Shown piece by piece: positions 27,646 through 40,056 of a DNA stretch of 64,000 bases; positions within the stretch are counted from its first letter, which is position 1, and every line of letters starts with the position of its first letter. The notes beneath the pieces were generated by a model that did not search any database, was not told where the DNA came from, and saw only the letters and a program-made list of their open reading frames with translations. The stretch is from Mycolicibacterium porcinum (GTDB lineage: Bacteria > Actinomycetota > Actinomycetes > Mycobacteriales > Mycobacteriaceae). The stretch lies in NCBI GenBank assembly GCA_002086835.1, contig MVIG01000001.1:620001-684000 (forward strand). Reading direction: 5' to 3'. The position numbers were made by a program, and so were the translations under genes.

Positions 27646-29402
27646 AGCGCCTGCTGACGGTGGTGATCGTCGGTCTGGTCGTTCTGGTGTCCGGGTGCGC
27701 GGGAATCCCGAATTCGTCTTCCCCGCAGGCCATCGGCACGGTCAGCAAGCCCGCACCACCGAACCTGCCCAAGCCTGCGCCGGGCATGGACCCAGACGTG
27801 CTGTTACGCGAATTCCTCAAGGCCACTGCCGATCCCGCGAACCGGCACCTGGCGGCCCGGCAGTTCCTCACCGACTCGGCCTCCAGTTCCTGGGACGACG
27901 CCGGTAGCGCGCTGCTGCTCGACCGGGTGGTGTTCGTCGAAACCCGTGCCTCGGACCGGGTTTCGGTGAGCATGCGGGCGGACATCCTGGGATCACTCTC
28001 CGACATGGGAGTGTTCGAGACGGGGGAGGGGGCGCTGCCCGACCCGGGCCCCATCGAGCTCGTCCAAACCCCTGGCGGCTGGCGCATCGACCGGCTGCCC
28101 AACGGCGTTTTCCTTGACTGGCAACAGTTTCAGTCGACGTACAAGCGCAACACGCTCTATTTCGTCGACCCGACCGGAACCACGGTCGTGCCCGATCCGC
28201 GCTATGTCGCGGTGTCCGATCCCGACCAGCTGGCGACCGAACTGATCTCCAAACTGGTGGCAGGCCCGCGTCCCGAGTTGGCCAGGTCCGTGCGCAACCT
28301 GCTCGACGCACCGCTGCGGATGCGCGGTCCCGTCACGCGTGCCGACGGCGGCAAGACCGGGGTGGGCCGCGGTTACGGTGGCGCGCGCATCGACCTCGAC
28401 AACCTCTCGACCACCGATCCGCACAGTCGCCAATTGCTTGCCGCGCAGATCATCTGGACGCTGTCACGGGCCGGGATCAGCGGGCCCTACGTCATCAACG
28501 CCGACGGTGCGCCCCTGGACGACCGGTTCGCCGACGGCTGGGAAACCTCCGATGTGGCGGCGGCCGACCCGGGGGCGGTGCCGGGTGCGGCGGCCGGCCT
28601 GCACGCGCTGGTGGGCGGCTCGATGGTGGCGCTGGACGGCCAGAGCACCAGCCGTGTGGCCGGTGCGTTCGGTTCGGCGCCCAATCAGAAGTCGGCCGCC
28701 GTGTCGCGCAACGGTCAGGACGCGGCGTCGGTGGTCGTGTTGCCCGACGCGCCGGAGGCGACTGCTGCCTCGCTGTGGATGGGGCCGCTCGGCGGGCCCA
28801 CCGCGATGGCCATCGAGGGCCGAACCCTCAGCCGCCCCAGCTGGTCCCTGGACCAGGCCGTGTGGGTGGTGGTCGACGATGTCAACGTGGTGCGTGCCAT
28901 CCGCGACGCGTCCGGTGTGCCTGCCCGCATCCCGGTCGACGTGGCGGCCGTGGTCACCCGATATCCCGGCCCGATCACCGAGCTGCAGCTCTCCCGCGAC
29001 GGCACGCGCGCGGCGATGGTGATCGGTGGGCAGGTGATCCTGGCGGGGATCGAGCGGACTCCCGAGGGGCAGTTCCTGCTGACCTATCCGCGGCGTCTCG
29101 GTTTCGGGCTCGGCAACAGTGTGGTGTCGCTGTCCTGGCGCACCGGCGACGACATCGTGGTCAGCCGGACCGATCCGGCGCACCCGGTGTCGTATGTGAA
29201 CCTCGACGGCGTGAATTCGGATGGGCCCAGCCGCAATCTGGTGGCCCCGGTCGGCACCGTGGCCGCCAATCCGTCCACGGTGTACGTCTCCGACCAACGC
29301 GGTGTGCTGCAGCTGTCGGCTTCGGCCAGTGAGAACAATCCGGGGTGGGTCGAGGTGCGCCCGTTGATGGTTCCCGGCTCGTTGCCCGTGCTCCCCGGCT
29401 GA
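27642..29402 (+). CDS. lpqB: Lipoprotein LpqB, MtrAB accessory protein
   Basis: A 586-aa lipoprotein that modulates MtrB signalling from outside the membrane. The signal peptide [15 protein letters not shown] carries a lipobox ending at Cys20, so the mature protein is lipid-anchored. An N-terminal GerMN-like domain is followed by a beta-propeller-like region rich in repeated VxVV/xGxS strands (from about residue 320). Start GTG overlaps the mtrB stop by four bases. An imperfect inverted repeat right after the stop probably marks the end of the operon. Confidence 0.95.
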   Translation: MKRLLTVVIVGLVVLVSGCAGIPNSSSPQAIGTVSKPAPPNLPKPAPGMDPDVLLREFLKATADPANRHLAARQFLTDSASSSWDDAGSALLLDRVVFVETRASDRVSVSMRADILGSLSDMGVFETGEGALPDPGPIELVQTPGGWRIDRLPNGVFLDWQQFQSTYKRNTLYFVDPTGTTVVPDPRYVAVSDPDQLATELISKLVAGPRPELARSVRNLLDAPLRMRGPVTRADGGKTGVGRGYGGARIDLDNLSTTDPHSRQLLAAQIIWTLSRAGISGPYVINADGAPLDDRFADGWETSDVAAADPGAVPGAAAGLHALVGGSMVALDGQSTSRVAGAFGSAPNQKSAAVSRNGQDAASVVVLPDAPEATAASLWMGPLGGPTAMAIEGRTLSRPSWSLDQAVWVVVDDVNVVRAIRDASGVPARIPVDVAAVVTRYPGPITELQLSRDGTRAAMVIGGQVILAGIERTPEGQFLLTYPRRLGFGLGNSVVSLSWRTGDDIVVSRTDPAHPVSYVNLDGVNSDGPSRNLVAPVGTVAANPSTVYVSDQRGVLQLSASASENNPGWVEVRPLMVPGSLPVLPG

Positions 29403-29413
29403 GACCGCCCGCC

Positions 29414-29477
29414 GCGCCGGTTTCCACCCCTGGGCTGTGCACCGCCGGTTTTGCGACCCAGAGGTAGAAATCGGCGC
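29414..29477 (+). repeat. Imperfect 21-bp inverted repeat after lpqB
   Basis: Left arm GCGCCGGTTTCCACC followed by CCTGGG (29414-29434); right arm CCCAGAGGTAGAAATCGGC plus GC (29457-29477); 18 of 21 positions complementary; 22-base loop. It may terminate the mtrAB-lpqB transcript. A structurally and sequence-similar element lies at 55541-55603, also directly after a stop codon. Confidence 0.5.
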
Positions 29478-29530
29478 AGTCAGGAGAACGCGAACCCGCT
29501 GATGTCGGTGCCGGCCCGCAGACTGCCGGC

Positions 29531-30160
29531 ATGTTCGACCTCATCCTGCCGCTGGAGTGCGGTGGCTGTGGGGCGCCGTCGACCAGATGGTGCGCGTCGT
29601 GTGCCGCCGCGCTCGGCGTCGGCGACGACGAGCCGCACCTGGTCACGCCACGCACCGATCCGGGCGTCCCGGTCTTCGCGCTGGGCCGCCATGCCGGCGT
29701 CCGGAGGCGTGCCATCGTCGCCGCCAAGGAAAAGGGGCGCACGGACCTCGTGGCACCGCTGGCCGGGGCCCTGAGTGGTGGCCTGGAGCATCTGCTGACC
29801 TGGGGCATCATCGGCACTCCGGTGACCGTCGTACCGGCGCCCACCCGGCGGGCCGCCGCCCGTCGCCGGGGAGGTGATCCGGTCGCCAGGATCGCGATGT
29901 CGGCGGCGTCGGGTCTGCCGGGGGTGCACGTGGTGTCCGCGCTGCGACTGCGCCCATGGGTGCGGGATTCGGTCGGTCTGTCGGGCGCGGCACGGCAGCG
30001 CAACATCGCAGGCCGGGTACGCCTGATCAAGCCGGTCGCCGGCGAGGTGGTGCTGGTCGATGACATCGTCACGACCGGGGCGACGGCGGCCGAGTCGGTG
30101 CGGATGCTCTCGCGCACCGGGGCACAGGTGTCCGCCGTACTGGCGATTTCCCATGCTTGA
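29531..30160 (+). CDS. ComF-family phosphoribosyltransferase-like protein (Rv3242c type)
   Basis: A 209-aa protein with an N-terminal Cys cluster (CGGCGAPSTRWCASC, likely zinc binding) and a C-terminal phosphoribosyltransferase fold with the PRPP loop VVLVDDIVTTGATAAE. ComF proteins take part in DNA uptake in naturally competent bacteria; in mycobacteria the role is not known, and a nucleotide-salvage or DNA-repair function is equally possible. It stands between lpqB and the ribosome-hibernation gene in the same order as in M. tuberculosis. Confidence 0.88.
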   Translation: MFDLILPLECGGCGAPSTRWCASCAAALGVGDDEPHLVTPRTDPGVPVFALGRHAGVRRRAIVAAKEKGRTDLVAPLAGALSGGLEHLLTWGIIGTPVTVVPAPTRRAAARRRGGDPVARIAMSAASGLPGVHVVSALRLRPWVRDSVGLSGAARQRNIAGRVRLIKPVAGEVVLVDDIVTTGATAAESVRMLSRTGAQVSAVLAISHA

Positions 30161-30457
30161 CGCACGTGTCATTTCACTGCGATCAAACCCACATGAAGAA
30201 CTGAGAACACGTATTTGAAATTGGTGGCACGAGTGGGTGAACACGGACTACCGTCGGCAGCAACCACCCGTGAATGACTCACGGCGGCGCTCCGAGAACC
30301 ACAGCGCCACTTCACCGCCAAACGGTAGGAGGTGAGTACCCGACACCTTTCGCCGCTGGGTGGAGCAAACTTTCGCAGCCCACCGGCATCATCCGATTCG
30401 TTGATAAGTAGGGCACGCGTGATGCGTGTGACAACTGAGAGAAACGAGTTGCCGAGT
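30161..30457. promoter_or_regulatory. Leader/promoter region of the hibernation-factor gene
   Basis: About 297 bp without a convincing gene. It contains a run of short inverted elements (for example GTGGGTGA...) and, near the 3' end, TTGATAAGTAGGG just before an alternative ATG at 30422. It probably carries the stress-responsive promoter, but no sigma-factor consensus could be matched with confidence. Confidence 0.3.
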
Positions 30458-31141
30458 ATGTCAACCCATTCCCCGGATTCAAGCGCCACCATGGTGGTCG
30501 ACCCCGACGAACAGGTCGGTGACACCACCCCGGAGCCGAACGCAGAGGTTGTGGTCAAGGGTCGAAACGTCGAAGTTCCAGATCACTTCCGTATCTACGT
30601 CTCGGAGAAGTTGTCGCGCCTGGAGCGGTTCGACCGCACCATCTACCTGTTCGACGTCGAGCTCGACCACGAACGCAACCGCCGTCAGCGCAAAAACTGC
30701 CAGCACGTCGAGATCACGGCCCGCGGCCGTGGCCCCGTGGTTCGTGGCGAGGCCTGCGCGGACAGTTTCTACGCCGCGCTGGAGTCCGCGGCGGGCAAAC
30801 TCGAGAGCCGGCTGCGCAAGAGCAAGGACCGCCGCAAGATCCACTACGGCGACAAGACTCCGGTCTCGCTGGCCGAAGCGACGGCACACGAGACGCTGTT
30901 CGAAACCCAACCGACGGCGACGGCCGACGCCGGACTGGCCGACGGTCTGGACGACCATGAGCCCGGCCGGATCGTGCGGACCAAGGAACACCCGGCGAAG
31001 CCGATGACCGTCGACGACGCCCTCTACGAGATGGAGCTGGTGGGACACGATTTCTTCCTGTTCCACGACAAGGAGAGCGACCGGCCGTCGGTGGTCTACC
31101 GGCGCCACGCCTACGACTACGGACTGATCCGCCTGGCCTGA
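30458..31141 (+). CDS. hpf: Long ribosome hibernation factor (HPF/Mpy, Rv3241c type)
   Basis: A 227-aa long-form HPF. The N-terminal S30AE domain (VVVKGRNVEVPDHFRIYVSEKLSRLERF ... KDRRKIH, here shown in pieces) binds the decoding centre, and the C-terminal domain (PMTVDDALYEMELVGHDFFLF, YRRHAYDYGLIRL) provides the dimerisation/recruitment module. Its position corresponds to the gene called Mpy in M. smegmatis, made under zinc limitation. ATG 30458 (MSTHSPDSS) is preferred; ATG 30422 would add 12 residues. A strong terminator follows and separates it from secA1. Confidence 0.9.
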   Translation: MSTHSPDSSATMVVDPDEQVGDTTPEPNAEVVVKGRNVEVPDHFRIYVSEKLSRLERFDRTIYLFDVELDHERNRRQRKNCQHVEITARGRGPVVRGEACADSFYAALESAAGKLESRLRKSKDRRKIHYGDKTPVSLAEATAHETLFETQPTATADAGLADGLDDHEPGRIVRTKEHPAKPMTVDDALYEMELVGHDFFLFHDKESDRPSVVYRRHAYDYGLIRLA

Positions 31142-31163
31142 CGCGTCCCGCCAGGACCGAACG

Positions 31164-31205
31164 AACAAAAACGCACCTCGGAGTGATCCGAGGTGCGTTT
31201 TTGTT
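31164..31205 (+). terminator. Strong intrinsic terminator between hpf and secA1
   Basis: Perfect 19-base arms (31164-31182 AACAAAAACGCACCTCGGA and 31187-31205) around a GTGA loop, with a T-rich 3' arm. It lies 22 bp after the hpf stop. Confidence 0.92.
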
Positions 31206-31312
31206 TCTTCGCGCCAGCAGAACCAGCGACTTCGACCGGTCACCTACGATGGAGGCCAACAAGCCCGACCGATCCCACCCACGGGATCCATCGAACCCAC
31301 AGGGGATATAGC

Positions 31313-34161
<2,849 letters not shown>

Positions 34162-34165
<4 letters not shown>

Positions 34166-34659
34166 CCGACCTGCAACGCAGTGAGTTGCCAACGGCCACT
34201 GCGTAATTCGATACGCCCGGCGATGGCGCGCACCCGCGCCCCTCGGGTGTAGGTGGCGAACAGCTCGGCGGCCTCGGACGAGGCTGCCGGGCGCAGCCCC
34301 ACCCGGCGCAGGCTGGCCGTGGTCGGGTGGCGCGGTTTGGCCGCGACGACGACGGCGTCGAGCAGCAGCTGGCTCATCAACGACCTCAGCTGAGCCGGAG
34401 GCCTGCGCCGGTCCACGACCTCGAGGACCCGGCGCAGGGCCATGTCGGCGAACTGTGCGGCGCCGGGCTGCAATCGCGGTTCCGGCTCGGGGCTGACCAA
34501 CCGCAACCGGCGTGGGCTGTGCCCGTGCAGCACCGTCGGCGCCGGGCACGCCGCGGGGAACGGCAGCTGAGCGGGGATGTCTCCCAGCGGCAGGGCCGGC
34601 GGCTCGTAGTCGATGACCGGGGCGGTCAGTGACCGGGCGGCGAGTTTCGGGATGGGCAC
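34162..34659 (-). CDS. Rv3235-family (DUF6459) protein
   Basis: A 165-aa Arg/Pro/Ala-rich protein of the actinobacterial Rv3235 family. The conserved part is the C-terminal half: [48 protein letters not shown]. The proline-rich N-terminus is variable. GTG 34659 is chosen because GGAGG (34670-34666 read on the minus strand) sits six bases before it; a TTG immediately after the GGAGG would leave no spacing. It is convergent with secA1, sharing stop bases. In streptomycetes relatives lie by secA; function unknown. Confidence 0.78.
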
Positions 34660-34771
34660 AGGCAACCTCCAGCGGTCGGCATCAGGGACGACATCTGCTG
34701 GAGAGGTGCAGACCTACTCATGATCGCACGGGTTCGGCGTGCCGGAAGCACGGAGAATCCGGCGCCGAGTT

Positions 34772-34791
34772 TCGCCGGTTAGCGTGACGGG
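34772..34791 (+). promoter_or_regulatory. Shared promoter element, copy 1 (upstream of ABC transporter)
   Basis: TCGCCGGTTAGCGTGACGGG, 24 bp before the ABC-transporter ATG. It differs by one base from the element before the WS/DGAT gene at 36732-36751. TAGCGT within it could be a -10 hexamer. Confidence 0.5.
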
Positions 34792-34815
34792 AGTCGTCGA
34801 ACCAGGGGGAGCGGA

Positions 34816-36669
34816 ATGGTTCAGCCCAGCATCGATTGGCCGGCCGAGCCGCTGCGCTCGCTGATCTGGACGTTGCAGGCGTGGGTGATCACGTTCGTGG
34901 TGTTCCTCGCCGTCGCGCTGCTCATCGCGAGGTTCACCCGATGGGGACGACAGTTCTGGCGAGTCAACGCACCGTTCTTCAGCGGCCGGGGGAGCTGGCG
35001 CACGTGGGCGCTGCTGGCGTTCATCCTGTGGCACACCGTGTACTCGGCGCGGGTGGTGGTGATCTTCACCTACCAGTACGCGGATCTGATGAACGCGGTC
35101 CAGGCCGGCTCGGAGGCACTGGCCACCCACGATGCCGAGAAATTGGATGCCGCGCGCCAGGCCTTCATGACGTCGTTCGCGATCAGCGGGATCCTGGTGG
35201 CGCTCACGGTGATCTACACGGTGGTCGACCTGTTCCTGCGCCGGGTCTTCTCGATCCATTGGCGGATCTGGCTCAACACCCGGCTGGTCGATGACTGGAT
35301 GTCCGGTGATGCGTTCTACCGCAACCGTTTTCTGGATCCCCCGGTGGAGAACCCCGACCAGCGGATCCAGAACGACGTCGAGACCGTCACCACCAAGTCG
35401 GTCGACTTGAGCGTCGGGGCGGTCAACAAGTCGCTGCTGATCGTCATGTTCACCGGTGTGCTGTGGCAACTGTCGGGGCCGTTGCAGTTGGGCGGCTGGG
35501 TGATTCCGCGGGCCATGGTGTTCGTGGCGTTCGTCTTCTCGATCACGGTGACCGTTATCGCGTTCTGGATCGGCCGCCCGCTGGTCCGGCTGAACTTCCT
35601 CAACGAACGGTTCAGCGCCAGTTTCCGGTACGCCTTGGTCCGCCTGCGCGACAGCGCCGAGCGGGTGGCCTTCTACCGTGGCTCCGAACGGGAACGGCGG
35701 CTGCTGCACTCCCGGTTCGCCGAGATCATCGCCAACATGTGGCGGATCGTGTTCGCGCAGCTGCGGCTCAACGGCTGGAACCGCGGGGTCGGCGACGTGA
35801 CGACCGGCATGATCCCCTACATCGTGCAGGCACCCCGGTTCTTCACCGGTCAGATCACCCTCGGCGGACTGCTGCAGACGGTCGCGGCGTTCGGAAATGT
35901 CTGTGCCGCAATGGCTTTCTTTCGGGACAGCTATGACGAGTTCACCGTGTACCGGGCCGCCCTGATGCGAATCGATCAGATGCTCGCTCACGACCAGCGG
36001 GCGCGCGAGCTGCCCAGGATCGCTGTCGGCCCCGCGGAGGATTCCCTGGCCCTGACCGAGGTGGCGGTCGGGGATCTGCGGGGGCGCCCGCTGATCAGTG
36101 ACCTCACCATGGTGTTGAACCCGGGCGACAGCCTGGTGGTCAAGGGGCCGTCAGGATGCGGTAAGACCACTCTGTTGCGGAGCCTGGCCGAGTTGTGGCC
36201 GCAGACGGCGGGACTGGTGGAGTATCCGCCCGGATGGGCGACGCTGTTCCTGCCCCAACTGCCGTACCTGCCGCTCGGCGACCTGCGGGCCGCGGTGGTG
36301 TACCCGCTTCCGCTTGCCGACGTGAGCGACAGCGAACTGCGGGACACGCTGCGCGCGGTGGCCCTCGGGCACCTGACGGAACGGCTGGAGGAAGAGGCCG
36401 ACTGGGCGTCGGTGCTGTCGCTGGGCGAACAACAGCGGGTCTCGATCGCGCGGGTGCTCCTGGTGCGTCCACGGGTGGTGTTCCTCGATGAGTCGACGTC
36501 GGCGTTGGACGAGGGGCTCGAAGACGCCATGTATGGGTTGGTGCGGGAACGGTTACCCGACTGCGTGGTGGTCAGCGTCGGTCATCGGTCCACGGTCGAC
36601 CGCCACCACCGGTCCCGGTTGAACTTGGACGGCGACGGGAGTTGGGAGCTCTCGGTGATTTCGGCGTGA
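34816..36669 (+). CDS. BacA/Rv1819c-type ABC transporter (fused membrane and ATPase domains)
   Basis: A 617-aa half-transporter of the SbmA/BacA-like (ABC_membrane_2) group, relatives of which import vitamin B12 and peptides such as bleomycin. About six helices occupy residues 1-330, including the RNRFLDPPVENPDQRIQNDVE linker characteristic of this family. The ATPase domain has Walker A GPSGCGKTT, signature LSLGEQQRVSIARV, Walker B VVFLDESTSALDE and H-loop VSVGHRST. It would function as a homodimer. It sits outside the M. tuberculosis block order and shares a promoter-like element with the WS/DGAT gene downstream. Confidence 0.88.
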   Translation: MVQPSIDWPAEPLRSLIWTLQAWVITFVVFLAVALLIARFTRWGRQFWRVNAPFFSGRGSWRTWALLAFILWHTVYSARVVVIFTYQYADLMNAVQAGSEALATHDAEKLDAARQAFMTSFAISGILVALTVIYTVVDLFLRRVFSIHWRIWLNTRLVDDWMSGDAFYRNRFLDPPVENPDQRIQNDVETVTTKSVDLSVGAVNKSLLIVMFTGVLWQLSGPLQLGGWVIPRAMVFVAFVFSITVTVIAFWIGRPLVRLNFLNERFSASFRYALVRLRDSAERVAFYRGSERERRLLHSRFAEIIANMWRIVFAQLRLNGWNRGVGDVTTGMIPYIVQAPRFFTGQITLGGLLQTVAAFGNVCAAMAFFRDSYDEFTVYRAALMRIDQMLAHDQRARELPRIAVGPAEDSLALTEVAVGDLRGRPLISDLTMVLNPGDSLVVKGPSGCGKTTLLRSLAELWPQTAGLVEYPPGWATLFLPQLPYLPLGDLRAAVVYPLPLADVSDSELRDTLRAVALGHLTERLEEEADWASVLSLGEQQRVSIARVLLVRPRVVFLDESTSALDEGLEDAMYGLVRERLPDCVVVSVGHRSTVDRHHRSRLNLDGDGSWELSVISA

Positions 36670-36731
36670 ACACGCGGCGGCTCCGCGGTGAAATTGACGC
36701 GGGGTACCACCCGTGATGCGCGGCGGCAGAA

Positions 36732-36751
36732 TCGCCGGTTAACGTGACGGG
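36732..36751 (+). promoter_or_regulatory. Shared promoter element, copy 2 (upstream of WS/DGAT-like gene)
   Basis: TCGCCGGTTAACGTGACGGG, 35 bp before the WS/DGAT start, matching 19 of 20 bases with 34772-34791. TAACGT could be the -10. Confidence 0.5.
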
Positions 36752-36786
36752 GTTCGAGCGGAGCGATAAGGGGAGGTTGGCGCCGC

Positions 36787-38196
36787 ATGGTGAGCAGGCT
36801 GTCGGCGTCCGACGCAGCGTTCTTCCACCTGGAGAACACCGCTACGCCCATGTATGTCGGGTCCTTGTCGATCCTGCGCAAGCCGCGGGCCGGCTTGAGT
36901 TACGAGACCCTGCTGGAGACCGTCGAGCACCGGTTGCCGCAGATTCCGCGCTACCGGCAGAAGGTGCGTGAGGTGACGCTGGGCCTGGCCCGGCCGGTGT
37001 GGGTGGACGACCGGGATTTCGACATCACGTACCACATCCGGCGCTCGGCGCTGCCGTCTCCTGGCAGCGACGCGCAGTTGCACGACCTGATCGCCCGGCT
37101 GGGCTCGCGGCCGTTGGACCGGACCCGCCCGCTGTGGGAGATGTACCTGGTCGAAGGGCTGACCAAGAACCGCATCGCGATCTACACCAAGACACACCAG
37201 GCCCTGGTCAACGGCATGACCGCACTCGAGATCGGGCATGTGATCGCCGACCGTTCGCAGAAGCCGCCGGAGTTCGGCGAGGACATCTGGATTCCGGCCC
37301 GCGAACCCAGTGACCGTCAGCTGGTGCTCGGCGCGATCGGCGAGTGGATCACCCGGCCGACGAGCCAGCTGGCCGCCCTGCGGGACACCGTGACCGAGGT
37401 GGCGACCAGCGCCAGCGAACTCGCCGCGGTGGGGCGGCGGGTTGCCGAGGTGGCCCGCACGGTGGCGCGTGGCACCGCGCCCAGCAGCCCGCTGAACACG
37501 ACGGTCTCACGCAACCGGCGGTTCTCGGTGGATCAGCACCGGTTGGAGGACTACCGGCTGGTGCGGGCTCGCTACAACTGCGACATCAACGACGTCGTCC
37601 TGGCCGTCGTGGCCGGTGCGCTGCGCAACTGGCTGTTGTCGCGCGGGGAGCCGGTGACGCCGACCACCACTGTGCGGGCGATGGCGCCGATGTCGGTGTA
37701 TCCGGACGCCGAGCTGGACTCCTCCGGGCCCGGGCAGGCCATCAGCGAGGTCTCGCCGTTCCTGGTCGACCTCCCCGTCGGTGAGGGCAACCCGGTGGTG
37801 CGGCTGTCGCAGATCGCCCACGCCACGGAATCGCATCCCACCGCGGGCAGCCTGGTCGATGCGCGCACCATCGTGACCCTGTCCGGGTTCGCTCCACCGA
37901 CCTTGCACGCCATGGGAATTCGCGTGGCCACAGGTTTCTCGGCGCGCCTGTTCAACCTGTTGATCACCAACGTGCCCGGGGCCCAGAAGCAGATGTACGT
38001 CGCGGGGACCAAGTTGCTGGAGACCTATGCGGTGCCGCCGTTGCTGCAGAACCAGGTTTTGGCCATCGGGGTGACCTCCTACGACGGCATGCTGTACTTC
38101 GGGATCAACGCCGACCGGGACGCGATGAGCGATGTCGACGTCCTGCCGAGCCTCTTGCGGGAGTCGCTCGACGAGTTGTTGGAGGCGGCTAAGTAG
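36787..38196 (+). CDS. WS/DGAT-like acyltransferase (Tgs3/Rv3234c type) with altered active site
   Basis: A 469-aa member of the wax-ester synthase/diacylglycerol acyltransferase family, which makes storage triacylglycerol from acyl-CoA. Family landmarks: MVSRLSASDAAFFHLEN, TRPLWEMYLVEGL, the PLN motif-like GTAPSSPLNTTVSRNRRFS, NDVVLAVVAGALRNWLLSRG and NLLITNVPGAQKQMYVAG. The catalytic HHxxxDG is replaced by HQALVNG (137-143): the second His and the Asp are lost. It may therefore be inactive as a transferase, regulatory, or use other residues. Start ATG 36787 gives the family's usual N-terminus. In M. tuberculosis this locus is occupied by tgs3. Confidence 0.87.
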   Translation: MVSRLSASDAAFFHLENTATPMYVGSLSILRKPRAGLSYETLLETVEHRLPQIPRYRQKVREVTLGLARPVWVDDRDFDITYHIRRSALPSPGSDAQLHDLIARLGSRPLDRTRPLWEMYLVEGLTKNRIAIYTKTHQALVNGMTALEIGHVIADRSQKPPEFGEDIWIPAREPSDRQLVLGAIGEWITRPTSQLAALRDTVTEVATSASELAAVGRRVAEVARTVARGTAPSSPLNTTVSRNRRFSVDQHRLEDYRLVRARYNCDINDVVLAVVAGALRNWLLSRGEPVTPTTTVRAMAPMSVYPDAELDSSGPGQAISEVSPFLVDLPVGEGNPVVRLSQIAHATESHPTAGSLVDARTIVTLSGFAPPTLHAMGIRVATGFSARLFNLLITNVPGAQKQMYVAGTKLLETYAVPPLLQNQVLAIGVTSYDGMLYFGINADRDAMSDVDVLPSLLRESLDELLEAAK

Positions 38197-38268
38197 GTTC
38201 TGGGCGGGCTCTGGCAAATACTCCAAGTATTTGACCTCGCGCCCGGTTCGCGGTCTGATGAATTCACC

Positions 38269-40047
38269 ATGGCCACTGAGATACGAAAAAGTAGACCCGA
38301 CAAGCACACGCAAGAAGCCAAGGAAGCCACAAAGAAGGCACTGAAGTCGCCGACCGGCGATGTAGTGCCGCACCACCCTGTTCTCGACGTCCCGGTCGAG
38401 CAGAAGGCCTACACCCGCCGCGCCGGTGTGGACTGGGTGGTCTTCGGCGTCACCGCCGTCATCGCTCTCGCATTCCTGGTCTGGGGATTCGTCAGCACCG
38501 ATTCTCTCGCCAGCGCCTCGAAGAATGCCCTCGGCTGGGTGATGGCCGACGTCGGTTGGCTGTTCGTCCTGACTGCCTCCGGCTTCGTGATCTTCGTGAT
38601 CTGGCTGGCGATGAGCCGCTACGGCAACATCCCGCTGGGCCGCGACGACGACGAGCCGGAATTCCGCACCGTGTCCTGGGTGGCGATGATGTTCAGCGCC
38701 GGCATGGGCATCGGCCTGATGTTCTTCGGAGTTTCCGAGCCCCTGTCGCATTTCGCCTCCCCGCCGCCGGGTACCGGGGGACCGGGTAATCCCAGGGCAG
38801 CCGAGACCGCGATGGCGACCACGATGTTCCACTGGACGCTGCATCCGTGGGCCATCTACGCCGTTGTCGGCCTGACCATCGCCTACGGGGTGTACCGCAA
38901 AGGCCGGCTGCAGCTGGTCTCTGCGGCCTTCGAGCCATTGCTGGGCAAACACGCGAACGGGCCGTGGGGCAAGGTGATCGACATGCTGGCGATCTTCGCC
39001 ACGCTGTTCGGGTCGGCCGCCTCGCTCGGCCTCGGGGCGCTGCAGATCCGCAGCGGCCTGCACATCGTCGCCGGGATCGGCGAGACCGGCAACGCCATCC
39101 TGATCGGCATCATCACGATTCTCACCGTCGCGTTCGTCCTGTCGGCGGTGTCGGGCGTCGCGCGAGGGATTCAGTGGCTGTCGAACATCAACATGGTGCT
39201 GGCGTTGGCCATGGCGCTGTTCATCTTCCTGGTCGGCCCGACCATGTTCATGCTGAACATGATTCCGACCTCCATCGGCAGTTATTTCGGAGATCTCGCG
39301 CAGATGGCCGCGCGGACCGGCGCCGAAGGCGACGCGGTCAGTGCCTGGCTGCAGAGCTGGACCATCTTCTACTGGGCCTGGTGGATCTCCTGGACCCCCT
39401 TCGTCGGGATGTTCATCGCCCGGATCTCCCGCGGCCGCACCATCCGCCAGTTCGTGACCGGCGTCCTGCTCGTGCCCAGCGTGGTGTCGGTGGTCTGGTT
39501 CTGTGTGTTCGGCGGCGCGGCCATCTTCGAGCAGCAGAACGGTGTGGACCTGGCCGGCATGGGCAGCCAGGAGCAGCAGCTGTTCAGCTTGCTCGGCGAG
39601 TATCCGATCGCGACCGTCACCAGTGTGGTGGTGATGGTGCTCGTCGCCATCTTCTTCGTGTCGGGCGCCGATGCCGCGTCGATCGTGATGGGTTCGCTGT
39701 CCGAGCGGGGCACCATCAAGCCGACCCGGCCCACGGTGATCTTCTGGGGCGTGGCCACCGGTGCGGTCGCCGCGGTCATGTTGCTGGTCGGCGGTGCGGA
39801 CGCGCTGAACGGCCTGCAGTCGATCACCATCATCGTCGCGGTCCCGTTCGTGCTGGTGATGATCGGGCTGGCGGTGGCGCTGGTCCGGGATCTGCGACAG
39901 GACCCGCTGGTGGTGCGCCGCGAGTACGCGCTGGAGGCGGTCAACGATGCGGTGGTCGCCGGTGTCACCCAGCACGGCGACGACTTCGTGATTTCGGTGG
40001 AGAAGGACCCGCAAGCCGACGATCGGGAAAACGCCGAAGACAGCTAG
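38269..40047 (+). CDS. BCCT-family glycine betaine/choline-type transporter
   Basis: A 592-aa BCCT transporter (12 helices) importing betaine-like quaternary amines, usually with sodium and in response to osmotic stress. The signature is FYWAWWISWTPFVGMFIARISRGRTIRQ (fragment WAWWISWTPFVGMFIARISR), with glycine-rich helix MMFSAGMGIGLMFFGVSEPL. The N-terminus is long and Lys-rich and the C-terminus acidic, parts known to sense osmotic state in BetP. The start is ATG 38269. An ORF of unknown function follows after nine bases. Confidence 0.92.
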   Translation: MATEIRKSRPDKHTQEAKEATKKALKSPTGDVVPHHPVLDVPVEQKAYTRRAGVDWVVFGVTAVIALAFLVWGFVSTDSLASASKNALGWVMADVGWLFVLTASGFVIFVIWLAMSRYGNIPLGRDDDEPEFRTVSWVAMMFSAGMGIGLMFFGVSEPLSHFASPPPGTGGPGNPRAAETAMATTMFHWTLHPWAIYAVVGLTIAYGVYRKGRLQLVSAAFEPLLGKHANGPWGKVIDMLAIFATLFGSAASLGLGALQIRSGLHIVAGIGETGNAILIGIITILTVAFVLSAVSGVARGIQWLSNINMVLALAMALFIFLVGPTMFMLNMIPTSIGSYFGDLAQMAARTGAEGDAVSAWLQSWTIFYWAWWISWTPFVGMFIARISRGRTIRQFVTGVLLVPSVVSVVWFCVFGGAAIFEQQNGVDLAGMGSQEQQLFSLLGEYPIATVTSVVVMVLVAIFFVSGADAASIVMGSLSERGTIKPTRPTVIFWGVATGAVAAVMLLVGGADALNGLQSITIIVAVPFVLVMIGLAVALVRDLRQDPLVVRREYALEAVNDAVVAGVTQHGDDFVISVEKDPQADDRENAEDS

Positions 40048-40056
40048 TGTCGCGGT

